This document shows, piece after piece, positions 1 through 5,782 of a stretch of 5,804 nucleotides of DNA (positions are counted from its first letter, which is position 1; every line of letters starts with the position of its first letter). A program made the translations under genes and the position numbers. The DNA comes from an uncultured Nitrospinaceae bacterium (lineage in GTDB: Bacteria; Nitrospinota; Nitrospinia; Nitrospinales; VA-1): the NCBI GenBank assembly GCA_905182935.1, contig CAJJDL010000219.1:1-5804 (forward strand), in the 5' to 3' direction. Below the pieces are notes generated by a model. The model was not told the DNA's origin, did no database searches, and was given only the letters and a program-made list of their open reading frames with translations.

Positions 1-344
1 GGGGATTCGGTAAACGTGGCTACTTTAGCCGACGAATCAACGGTAAAATTGTACGCATGTGGGATTTTACAAATGAACAATATGAGGCACTTATAAATCT
101 TTGCATTGGGATTAATAAAATACTACCCAAAGTTAGCCTGAGAGTCCCCTACGATAAGAAAAATAAACGGACCCCTCTTGATAGGATAAGTAATTATTCA
201 ACTTTTAAAGGTATTCTTGGTCATGCTCATGTTCAAAGAGGTGCCATCGAGGGCGTTTCATGTAAATATGACCCGGGCTCGGCATTCAACTGGTTGCGCC
301 TGCGCCGAGCTTTGGAAAAAGAAATATCAACCCCATTTTTTTAG
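1..344 (+). CDS. N-acetylmuramoyl-L-alanine amidase, C-terminal part (5' partial)
   Basis: This is the tail of a peptidoglycan amidase that cleaves the bond between N-acetylmuramic acid and L-alanine, expected to act in the envelope or on recycled muropeptides. The frame is open from base 3 to the left edge. It reads GFGKRGYFSRR before the first internal ATG at 57, and that stretch fits the family, so the ATG at 57 is not the start and the gene begins outside the window. 113 residues are visible. The Amidase_2/AmpD C-terminal signature is present: a GHAH motif whose first His (codon 222-224) should be the second zinc ligand, then K-Y-D-P-G (Lys codon 264-266, Asp codon 270-272) giving the catalytic Lys and third zinc ligand by analogy with AmpD, followed by AFNWLRLR. 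The first zinc His and any signal peptide lie off-window, so AmpD-like (cytoplasmic) and AmiD-like (envelope) cannot be told apart. The next gene is 227 bases away, so no operon is evident. Confidence 0.85.
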   Translation, partial: GFGKRGYFSRRINGKIVRMWDFTNEQYEALINLCIGINKILPKVSLRVPYDKKNKRTPLDRISNYSTFKGILGHAHVQRGAIEGVSCKYDPGSAFNWLRLRRALEKEISTPFF

Positions 345-362
345 ATTCATACCATCATCCTA

Positions 363-404
363 TGCCTTAAAAATGCAGTTGACCTAACTGCCCATACTAA
401 GGTA
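363..404. repeat. Two-tier inverted repeat (possible RNA hairpin or operator)
   Basis: The inner arms GCAGTT (375-380) and AACTGC (386-391) are perfectly complementary around a 5-base loop GACCT. The outer arms TGCCTTA (363-369) and TAAGGTA (398-404) pair over 7 positions, one of them a G-U pair. They are separated from the inner stem by a 5-base and a 6-base unpaired side. No T-run follows on the + strand, so it does not look like an intrinsic terminator. It could be a folded transcript end, a small structured RNA element or a protein-binding site. Only the symmetry is seen. Confidence 0.4.
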
Positions 405-547
405 AATTTGAAGGTATTAGCCGCTAACTATGGTTATGAGCTCCCTCGACTTTAAAGCCCACTCTCTTCTTAATTTTTTCTTACAGATTTTTTATGAAAC
501 CCTTTCGTAGCTTTGCGTAAAAAAAACCAACAAAAAGAAATAAAACA

Positions 548-562
548 TTAATACGTTATTAA
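548..562. repeat. Palindrome TTAATA-CGT-TATTAA at the ribosome binding site
   Basis: Six-base perfect arms flank a 3-base centre and end at the Shine-Dalgarno-like AAAGG (561-565) of the gene starting at 572. The position would suit a transcriptional operator or a weak RNA hairpin affecting translation. The arms are pure A/T, which are common by chance in this AT-rich sequence, so support is modest. Confidence 0.3.
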
Positions 563-571
563 AGGTCAATT

Positions 572-1054
572 ATGAATAATAAAAATAATTCTATTTTCAG
601 AGATGAACTTCCTGGAGAGAAAAAAAGCATCATAAATCTTTTAATGACTGGTCATATAGTAACCATATCTTGTTTGGGCTATATGGCATTTTTTCTTTTC
701 ATCCAATTGGGCCAAGTTACCCGAATTGTTAACACCATTGACGCTAATAATATGTCAACTGAACAGATCAATCTACTTAAGGAAAGAGTTACGAGAAGTG
801 TCGGACAATGGCAAAAAGAAATGATTGGACTAGCTATTTTCGGTTCGATCGTATCGATTATTGGTGGTATTTACACAATCAATATGGTCATTCGTCCACT
901 AAACAATCTTATTAAATTTGCAGAAAAGGAAGGGAAGTCAGAGCCTCTCCCTGAGGTTAAATCAAACACTGAAATCAAGCAACTTGCTACAGCTATAACC
1001 GGACTGATCAAGAAACTTGAAGAGGCTACACCTCAAACTAAAAAAATAATTTAA
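572..1054 (+). CDS. Two-pass membrane protein with C-terminal HAMP domain, no output domain
   Basis: The 160-residue product has two likely membrane helices, residues ~21-45 and ~84-104. They enclose a short outside loop of about 38 residues that is rich in polar residues. Directly after the second helix comes a HAMP-like region (~105-152). It has the characteristic Pro (I-R-P-L, Pro109), a first amphipathic helix to ~120, a connector (~121-131), and a second helix opening with Glu134 (N-T-E-I-K-Q-L). HAMP domains pass signals from membrane helices to kinase, cyclase or chemoreceptor output domains. Here the protein stops ~8 residues after HAMP, so no output domain exists in this chain. It could work through a partner, modulate another receptor by dimerising with it, or be the remnant of a larger sensor. 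The ATG at 572 is supported by AAAGG at 561-565, six bases upstream. It is convergent with the next gene (49 bases between stops). The HAMP call is by motif reading, not a profile search. Confidence 0.75.
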   Translation: MNNKNNSIFRDELPGEKKSIINLLMTGHIVTISCLGYMAFFLFIQLGQVTRIVNTIDANNMSTEQINLLKERVTRSVGQWQKEMIGLAIFGSIVSIIGGIYTINMVIRPLNNLIKFAEKEGKSEPLPEVKSNTEIKQLATAITGLIKKLEEATPQTKKII

Positions 1055-1058
1055 AATT

Positions 1059-1094
1059 GGAGAAGGTGCCCTCATGAATAGATATATTTTTTAG
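1059..1094 (+). other. Strong Shine-Dalgarno followed by a 6-codon ORF (possible gene remnant or peptide)
   Basis: GGAGAAGG at 1059-1066 is the best Shine-Dalgarno-like sequence in this part of the window. It sits eight bases before an ATG at 1074, yet the frame closes after six codons (MNRYIF) with TAG at 1092-1094. It follows the HAMP gene stop by only a few bases and runs into the end of the convergent gene. It may be the start of a lost downstream gene, a tiny peptide, or coincidence. Confidence 0.2.
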
Positions 1095-1103
1095 CAGATT
1101 GAA

Positions 1104-1859
1104 TTAGAAGTCTATAAAAAAATTTGATACCCCCTGTAACTGTTGATTAAACTCAAGATCATCTCGGGAAACTCCAATTTCCTCAAGCATCTTTAAATAG
1201 TAAAAGTAATTCATTTTTTCCTTCAAAAGTTGCATGGCTTTAAGGGCAGTTTTATTTTTATTTGTATCAGGAAAAAGAGACTTACAATATTCAGGGATCA
1301 ACCAAGAAGTATTTTTTGGCCGATCTAAAACAGAATCAACTCTCGATAATTCCAGCACATTCTTTCTTCGCTGGCCATCTATTTGCTCTAATTTAAGATA
1401 TTTTATACATTTGTTTCGCAGAATCATTTTTTTTTGCCAAGGTTCTGATTCCTGCCATTCTTCAGCATGATGATTTTTATTTTTTATGGGCTTGGCAATT
1501 AAAGTCTGTAATGCTAGTTCATGTCTAGATTTTCTTTCAATATCGGCCTGCTCTCTATTTTTTTGCTGCTCCTCAAAACTCGCATCACGAAATGTTTTAT
1601 CCTCTTCTAGCTTCTTCTGCTGTTTTCTGTAATGTAAATCAACCACCTCCCTTGGGGTCATTGCATTTAATTCTTCGTAAAGTTTTTGTGCCGTTCCAAA
1701 ACCAATAACAGACTTGGCTTCTACCATCATTAAGTTATATTTTTCCTGATCTTTTTCTCTGAGTTTATCAAGGGTGGGTTGAAACTGTTGCAAAACATAA
1801 TATGCTCCACCAAATAAAACTAAAACCAATACTATTACTATTTTAATGACAACTTTCAT
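1104..1859 (-). CDS. Membrane-anchored, charge-rich hypothetical protein
   Basis: I do not recognise this 251-residue protein. Residues ~5-24 form an uninterrupted hydrophobic segment after a single Lys-containing start, typical of a signal anchor. No lipobox Cys or clear signal-peptidase site is seen, so it is probably held in the inner membrane with the rest outside the cytoplasm. Residues ~70-120 are strongly charged and Gln/Glu/Lys-rich with likely coiled-coil character, including a conspicuous T-P-R-E-V-V-D-L-H-Y stretch near 68-77. The C-terminal half (~140-250) is predicted helical and holds two Cys (151, 192). No catalytic motif is visible. I chose the ATG at 1859; an in-frame TTG two codons upstream (1865) is possible, and neither has a clear Shine-Dalgarno. 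The long open frame in AT-rich DNA and the sensible protein composition support it being real. It converges with the HAMP gene and lies downstream of purH on the same strand. Confidence 0.7.
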   Translation of the reverse strand: MKVVIKIVIVLVLVLFGGAYYVLQQFQPTLDKLREKDQEKYNLMMVEAKSVIGFGTAQKLYEELNAMTPREVVDLHYRKQQKKLEEDKTFRDASFEEQQKNREQADIERKSRHELALQTLIAKPIKNKNHHAEEWQESEPWQKKMILRNKCIKYLKLEQIDGQRRKNVLELSRVDSVLDRPKNTSWLIPEYCKSLFPDTNKNKTALKAMQLLKEKMNYFYYLKMLEEIGVSRDDLEFNQQLQGVSNFFIDF

Positions 1860-2062
1860 GATCAATCAAACTATTTCGGCACGAATCGGAACATGCAAAT
1901 TGAAAAATTAATTTTTTCTGCTGGGTAATAAATATTCAACAAAATATTAAAGGTGCTCGAAGTCTATTTTAGAAGCCCTTGTAAGCTTATCGGATTTTTC
2001 AGGTAGGAGTTTATTTCTTGGTACATTAAATAGTTCCATCATTGATACTAGAAAGTAGAAAC
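1860..2062. other. Intergenic region downstream of purH
   Basis: This 203-base gap holds a perfect 14-base A/T palindrome (AAAAATT-AATTTTT, 1903-1916). It could form only a weak stem and is not a convincing terminator. A 31-codon minus-strand frame (1947-2042) is listed separately. No clear promoter for the gene starting at 1859 could be assigned; the best -10-like sequences are weak and badly spaced. Confidence 0.5.
1947..2042 (-). CDS. Possible 31-residue small ORF after purH
   Basis: A minus-strand frame opens with two adjacent ATGs (2042 and 2039), 20 bases after the purH stop, and ends at TAA 1947-1949. The product begins MMELFNVPRNKLLPEKSD and is hydrophilic with a mixed, protein-like composition, ending in D-F-E-H-L. 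There is no Shine-Dalgarno in the 20 bases before it, so it may be chance, a translationally coupled small gene, or the remains of a longer gene. I do not recognise it. Confidence 0.2.
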   Translation of the reverse strand: MMELFNVPRNKLLPEKSDKLTRASKIDFEHL

Positions 2063-3619
2063 TCAATGTTTGAAATGGCGAATGGAGGTAAAAACCATCG
2101 ATATGCCGTGTTCATCTGCGGCTGCTATAACCTCTTCATCTCTGATGGATCCACCCGGTTGTATAATTGCTGAAATACCACTTTTTGCAGCTGTATCGAT
2201 AGAATCACGAAAAGGAAAAAATGCGTCGGAAGCCATGACGCAACCTTCAAGTGGTTGGTTTGACTTTTCCACGGCTAATCGCGCAGAGTCAACTCGACTC
2301 ATCTGCCCGGCTCCAATGCCTAAAGCTTCTCCATTACAAGCATAAACAATTGCGTTTGACTTGACATGTTTTGCCACCACCCAAGCAAATAAAAGATCTT
2401 CCATTTCTCTCTCACCAGGTTTATTTTTGGTAACTACCTTAAGAAGATCAGGATCATACAAAATAATATCCTTATCCTGAACTAACAGCCCACCACTAAT
2501 TCTCTTTAAATCAAGAACTCGCTGTTTATCTCTTGGTCTTTCTTCCGGCATTTTCATGATACGAATATTTTTTTTACCAGCAAACAGTTTCAATGCCTCA
2601 CTTTCATAATCAGGTGCTATTACTGCTTCAACAAAATTTTTTAAAATTTCTTCCGCTGTATCGACTCCTACTTTCCGATTAAACCCAATAATCCCTCCAA
2701 ATGCAGAGATAGGGTCCGTCTCTCGCGCCTTGATAAATGTCTCTAGTTGATTATCTCCAATAGCAACACCACTTGGGTTGGTATGTTTAATGACAACCGC
2801 CGAACCAGTATCAAAATCTGTTGCTAATTGCCAAGCCGCCTCCAAATCAATAATGTTATTAAACGAAAGTTCTTTTCCTTGAATTTTTTCGGCTGATACA
2901 ACATCTTGCAAACTTGCATCCGGATCACGGTAAAAAGCTGCCGACTGATGAGGGTTTTCTCCGTACCTTAGTGATTGGATTTTTTCAAAAGGAAGTTGGA
3001 ATATCGGAGCAAAGTCTTCTTTATCCTCTAATTGATCCGACAAATACCTAGAAATCAAAGAATCATACTTTGCTGTATGACTGTAAGCATCTCGGCTTAA
3101 GCGCATGCGAGTTTTTTGAGTAACAGATCCCTCGTTATTCTCTATTTCACTTAAGATAGTTGCATAGTCTTTTGAATTTACTATAACGACCACATCATTA
3201 AAGTTTTTGGCTGCAGAACGAATCATGGCTGGGCCACCAATATCTATATTCTCAATGGCATCGGTAATTGTACAGTTACCCCTAGCAATTGTACTTTCAA
3301 ACGGATATAAATTTATGACTACCAAATCAATGGGAGCTATATCATGCTCCTCCATTGACTGCATATGGTCCTTGACATCACGCCTACCTAAAATACCGCC
3401 ATGTATTTTCGGGTGAAGAGTCTTAATGCGACCATCCATCATTTCTGGAAATCCCGTATAGTCAGAAACCTGCTTTACTGGAATTCCATGCTCAGCTAAT
3501 AACCTGGATGTTCCTCCTGTAGAAAGAATTTCTACACCAAAAGCATGGAGTTTCTTAGCAAATTCCAACACATTCGTCTTATCTGAAACACTTATCAATG
3601 CTCTTTTAACAGATTTCAT
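2063..3619 (-). CDS. purH: Bifunctional AICAR formyltransferase / IMP cyclohydrolase
   Basis: The enzyme carries out the last two steps of de novo purine synthesis in the cytoplasm. It transfers a formyl group from 10-formyltetrahydrofolate to AICAR, then closes the ring of FAICAR to IMP. At 518 residues it has the normal full length. The N-terminal MGS-like cyclohydrolase domain (~1-195) shows A-L-I-S-V-S-D-K-T (7-15), I-L-S-T-G-G-T-S (31-38), D-G-R-I-K-T-L-H-P (62-70, with the active-site Lys66) and I-D-I-G-G-P (125-130). The transformylase domain (~200-518) shows R-Y-G-E-N-P-H-Q (218-225), the catalytic K-H-T-N-P-S-G motif (Lys278, His279), D-P-I-S-A-F-G-G (302-309), and S-D-A-F-F-P-F-R-D (464-472), ending in the usual R-H-F-K-H. 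Nothing is missing or frameshifted. The start at 3619 aligns with the family N-terminus but lacks a clear Shine-Dalgarno. It lies 11 bases after the stop of a 55-codon frame, so translational coupling is possible. No PurR box or ZTP riboswitch is seen. Confidence 0.98.
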   Translation of the reverse strand: MKSVKRALISVSDKTNVLEFAKKLHAFGVEILSTGGTSRLLAEHGIPVKQVSDYTGFPEMMDGRIKTLHPKIHGGILGRRDVKDHMQSMEEHDIAPIDLVVINLYPFESTIARGNCTITDAIENIDIGGPAMIRSAAKNFNDVVVIVNSKDYATILSEIENNEGSVTQKTRMRLSRDAYSHTAKYDSLISRYLSDQLEDKEDFAPIFQLPFEKIQSLRYGENPHQSAAFYRDPDASLQDVVSAEKIQGKELSFNNIIDLEAAWQLATDFDTGSAVVIKHTNPSGVAIGDNQLETFIKARETDPISAFGGIIGFNRKVGVDTAEEILKNFVEAVIAPDYESEALKLFAGKKNIRIMKMPEERPRDKQRVLDLKRISGGLLVQDKDIILYDPDLLKVVTKNKPGEREMEDLLFAWVVAKHVKSNAIVYACNGEALGIGAGQMSRVDSARLAVEKSNQPLEGCVMASDAFFPFRDSIDTAAKSGISAIIQPGGSIRDEEVIAAADEHGISMVFTSIRHFKH

Positions 3620-3630
3620 CTAGTAAGAAA

Positions 3631-3798
3631 TTAAGGTTTATATTTTCGAGGGGGGGTCTTCTTTATCAAAAAACTAGGCGTAATTAAATCGATAATTTTT
3701 AGCATCCATACCGGAAAGGTACCTATAGATTCCATTACGGCAGGATCTTTTTTTTTTGAATTCTGCTGCACACCGTCACTGGTTTTGTTTTCTTCCAT
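3631..3798 (-). CDS. Small 55-residue protein upstream of purH
   Basis: I do not recognise this frame. It begins with ATG at 3798 behind an AGAAGG motif (3802-3807 as CCTTCT on +). The spacing is three bases, shorter than usual. It ends at TAA 3631-3633, 11 bases before purH on the same strand. The N-terminal ~20 residues are polar and Lys-rich (MEENKTSDGVQQNSKKKD). Residues ~28-45 (F-P-V-W-M-L-K-I-I-D-L-I-T-P-S-F-L-I) are hydrophobic to amphipathic and could lie on a membrane. The tail is basic and Pro-rich, ending R-K-Y-K-P. The frame contains two homopolymers: A10 in the coding strand (3748-3757) and C7 (3650-3656). A one-base change at A10 would end or divert the frame, so slippage could switch it off. 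Its sensible composition, ribosome binding site and tight spacing to purH favour a real gene or regulatory leader peptide; the small size keeps confidence moderate. Confidence 0.5.
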   Translation of the reverse strand: MEENKTSDGVQQNSKKKDPAVMESIGTFPVWMLKIIDLITPSFLIKKTPPRKYKP

Positions 3799-3808
3799 TT
3801 ACCTTCTA

Positions 3809-3874
3809 CTATTCATAAATCAAAAATAATTTTACAACTTCGATTGGTGAAAGAGAAATACTACACCTTTTCAT
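3809..3874 (-). other. Possible 21-codon leader ORF
   Basis: An ATG at 3874 opens a 21-codon frame (MKRCSISLSPIEVVKLFLIYE) ending in TAG at 3809-3811, ten bases before the start of the 55-codon frame. No Shine-Dalgarno precedes it, and an A/T palindrome ATTTTA-TAAAAT (3876-3887) lies just upstream. It would sit in the leader of the small ORF/purH transcript if the nearby promoter is used. It may well be chance. Confidence 0.15.
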
Positions 3875-3906
3875 GATTTTATAAAATAAAAATAACGATA
3901 AAACTC

Positions 3907-3937
3907 ATTATAGTTATTTTAACTAGCTAACAATCAA
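3907..3937 (-). promoter_or_regulatory. Candidate sigma-70-type promoter for small ORF and purH
   Basis: On the minus strand a perfect -10 hexamer TATAAT (3907-3912) is preceded by TTGATT (3932-3937), which matches four of six -35 positions. The spacer is 19 bases, longer than the ideal 17. The -35 overlaps the stop codon of the upstream gene. Transcription would begin near 3900, giving a leader of about 100 bases before the 55-codon frame. AT-rich DNA makes chance matches common, but the exact -10 and its position between two co-directional genes favour it. Confidence 0.4.
3911..3925. repeat. Inverted repeat TAGTTA-TTT-TAACTA overlapping the -10
   Basis: Perfect six-base arms around a three-base centre lie immediately downstream of the DUF6178-like gene stop. 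They share two bases with the candidate -10 hexamer and fill its spacer. This could be an operator for a dimeric repressor. It could also be a weak hairpin at the 3' end of the upstream transcript, but no T-run follows, so it is not a normal intrinsic terminator. Confidence 0.3.
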
Positions 3938-5721
3938 GAGTTTTGTTTCATGATACAAAGTCCATGGGTGAATCTCCAATCAATTTTTCCTTTTAAATCA
4001 ATACGTCCAAATTCTTGCTGTATACGCAAAATACTATCATTCAGTAATGATCTAAGAAAAATTCGGTCCGTTTCGATCCAAGCTAGAGGCAATTTAAGAA
4101 GCTCTTGATAAAAAGACTCAACCAAAGTATTGTCACATTGTCTCACTTCTTCATTAAAAATTCCTGGAAGAAATATAATTTCCAAAAAGCTTTTTGCAGC
4201 TGGCTCAGATAGTGGTTCGCAGGAAATTTTCTTAAAAAGAATATAGTGCGCAAAAGCCATTGTAGTCCAAACAGTTAAATCTACAGATTCATGCTTTTCG
4301 GGCACGTCACATGTTTCCAAATACTGCCTCATAAGCTGCGTTTCTAAACCAAAGCCTTGGCGAGCGAATCTAAGGTTGAACGACCATTGGTCAAGAAAAA
4401 ATTCAGCCTTTCTCACCTCTTGAATTGATACAAAGTGCCTCCAACTCAAAGATTCTTTATCACCATCAATCTCCGCAACCCTTGGGAAACGATCCAGAAG
4501 TGCCGCCAATAGATCTTTATGAGTTTCTGCAAACATCCATTCAAGATAGTTCCCATTATTTTTGATAAAGCTTTCAGCTTTCCACTTCAAGTTCATCAAC
4601 TGCTGATAGCCCGTCTGAAATAACGGGAGCATCTGTGTGTGATTAAGTAGTTTGGCTCCCTTTTCTAATTCACCGGAAGCCCCTAGCTCCAAGCCAATAT
4701 TCACATAGCCCATCACTTTTTTTAAAGATTCATTGCGCATTTCCAAATTAGACGATTCCATCTGATCAGCCACCATAATTTTATTTGCTAGATAAATCAT
4801 TTCCCAACAAATCGTATTCAAACGATACGAATTACCCAAGTGTGAAATCACGTCTTTTAGAAATGGAACCAACCCTATCTGCAAAAGTGGGTAAGTCGGA
4901 GCAATATTAAATTCCCCGGGATAAGTAAAGTCTTCTAGTTCGGGAGTAGGCATTGTTAATGCTTCTGAACTAGGATAACTGTAAACGCCCATAGCCTCCC
5001 TAAAGTCGGGAATACCTCGCTCAGCTGTTCGCGTAAGACGCCATCTATATGCTTTTTCGATCGTCTGGGTTATGGGATACCAAATCACTGCTTCAAGAAT
5101 AGACGAGTACAGCGCCTGATCTTCATCTCGTAACATGGTTATCAGCCTTCTTATGGCTCCATGCTCTTTCATCTTAAAATAAATATCGTAAACTCCATCT
5201 ATATTTAAATGCGGCATATCTTCTATGCCTTCATATGAATTAGTCATTTCATCATCTTTGTATACTTTGATTAGCGATTGAAATAAAACCACCTTTTGTT
5301 CGAACTCTTCGTTCTGCAACCACTCCAAAATACTAGAATCCTCGCATGCACCTAAAATTTCTATCCACTCCAAAGCACATTCTGGAACAAAGCGGTCCCG
5401 TTGCCACCACTCTAAATCAAAACTATATTGCAGCTGATCTTGAGACATCATTTCAATGACAGGGAGCGATTCAGCAAGTCCCGTTTCTTTGATCATTTGA
5501 TAAAGTTCTTCTGGAGGTAGCCCTCTAATAACTGCCTGAGCATTTTTAGATAGGTTTATGAAACCCTGCATGCTTGATCCTCGTAATTGCATCGCACAAC
5601 GGATCTGATCCTCTAAAGATAGTTTTTCGAGGACACTTTCCACTTTATTTGGATGTTCTCTAATCCATTCAATAGGGAAAGGGACTACACTATCTGAATA
5701 CTTATTTAAAAACTCGTTCAT
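3934..5721 (-). CDS. DUF6178 family protein (function unknown)
   Basis: This large soluble protein of 595 residues appears almost entirely helical and shows no signal peptide or convincing membrane segment, so it is probably cytoplasmic. I assign it to the DUF6178 family from remembered features: the early L-S-L-E-D-Q-I-R helix region (~34-41), an E-W-W-Q-R-D-R-F segment (~104-111), and especially R-L-T-R-T-A-E-R-G-I-P-D-F (~228-240), followed by E-A-M-G-V-Y. The N-terminal third (leucine-rich short helices with P-E-E-L-Y) resembles helical-repeat scaffolds, but no catalytic site is evident. No function is established that I know of. I chose the ATG at 5721 rather than the in-frame ATG at 5799. 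The extra 26 residues are unlike the rest, an extended -10-like sequence lies between the two, and the N-terminus MNEFLNKYSD looks natural. The Shine-Dalgarno is weak (GGTG eight bases upstream). It is co-directional with the small ORF and purH, 135 bases upstream of the former. Confidence 0.7.
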   Translation of the reverse strand: MNEFLNKYSDSVVPFPIEWIREHPNKVESVLEKLSLEDQIRCAMQLRGSSMQGFINLSKNAQAVIRGLPPEELYQMIKETGLAESLPVIEMMSQDQLQYSFDLEWWQRDRFVPECALEWIEILGACEDSSILEWLQNEEFEQKVVLFQSLIKVYKDDEMTNSYEGIEDMPHLNIDGVYDIYFKMKEHGAIRRLITMLRDEDQALYSSILEAVIWYPITQTIEKAYRWRLTRTAERGIPDFREAMGVYSYPSSEALTMPTPELEDFTYPGEFNIAPTYPLLQIGLVPFLKDVISHLGNSYRLNTICWEMIYLANKIMVADQMESSNLEMRNESLKKVMGYVNIGLELGASGELEKGAKLLNHTQMLPLFQTGYQQLMNLKWKAESFIKNNGNYLEWMFAETHKDLLAALLDRFPRVAEIDGDKESLSWRHFVSIQEVRKAEFFLDQWSFNLRFARQGFGLETQLMRQYLETCDVPEKHESVDLTVWTTMAFAHYILFKKISCEPLSEPAAKSFLEIIFLPGIFNEEVRQCDNTLVESFYQELLKLPLAWIETDRIFLRSLLNDSILRIQQEFGRIDLKGKIDWRFTHGLCIMKQNS

Positions 5722-5773
5722 TTTTTTCACACCAACAAATAATTTATTAAAAATAATACCACGATCATCAATT

Positions 5774-5782
5774 TTTATACCA
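5774..5782 (-). promoter_or_regulatory. Candidate extended -10 promoter element for the DUF6178-like gene
   Basis: The minus strand reads TGGTATAAA here, matching the extended -10 pattern TG-N-TATAAT at all but the last base. No good -35 is seen at the normal distance before the window ends, which is acceptable for extended -10 promoters. Transcription would begin near 5767, about 46 bases before the ATG at 5721 and inside the longer alternative frame, which favours the shorter protein. Confidence 0.3.

Larger units (their letters stand above)
345..571. other. Intergenic region with several inverted repeats, no convincing gene
   Basis: No good coding region is seen in this 227-base gap. The longest short frame is 430-510 (+, 26 codons, ATG at 430 and 436), which has no Shine-Dalgarno at a useful distance. 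An 8-codon frame at 494-520 also has none. What stands out is symmetry: a two-tier inverted repeat (363-404), an 11-base palindrome TTAGC-C-GCTAA at 417-427, and TTAATA-CGT-TATTAA at 548-562 next to the following ribosome binding site. There is an A8 run at 519-526. No GC-rich stem followed by a T-run is seen, so no intrinsic terminator for the amidase can be supported. Confidence 0.6.

Noticed and set aside
57..344. Amidase fragment as a complete 95-residue gene starting at ATG 57
   Set aside because: The same frame is open to the left edge with family-like residues (GYFSRRINGK), so the ATG is internal.
430..510. 26-codon + strand frame in the 345-571 gap
   Set aside because: No Shine-Dalgarno at a workable distance, and the product does not resemble a conserved protein.
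505..518. ACGCAAAG on the minus strand, resembling a PurR half-site or part of a GEMM (c-di-GMP) riboswitch
   Set aside because: Only one half-site is present, it is far from purH, and the other conserved GEMM segments and stems are missing.
1041..1058. A/T inverted repeat beside a run of A (T-run on the minus strand) as a terminator for the converging genes
   Set aside because: The stem is pure A/T and about five pairs, too weak to support as a terminator.
1234..1470. 78-codon + strand frame opposite the membrane-anchored protein
   Set aside because: It is antisense to a much longer sensible frame, lacks a ribosome binding site and has an implausible product.
2070..2345. 91-codon + strand frame opposite purH
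   Set aside because: A shadow of purH, whose protein matches a well-known family along its whole length.
3207..3416. 69-codon + strand frame opposite purH
   Set aside because: Also a shadow of purH with no independent support.
3799..3900. ZTP (pfl) riboswitch ahead of purH, common in other bacteria
   Set aside because: The leader is A/T-rich and lacks the conserved G/C-rich motifs of that riboswitch.
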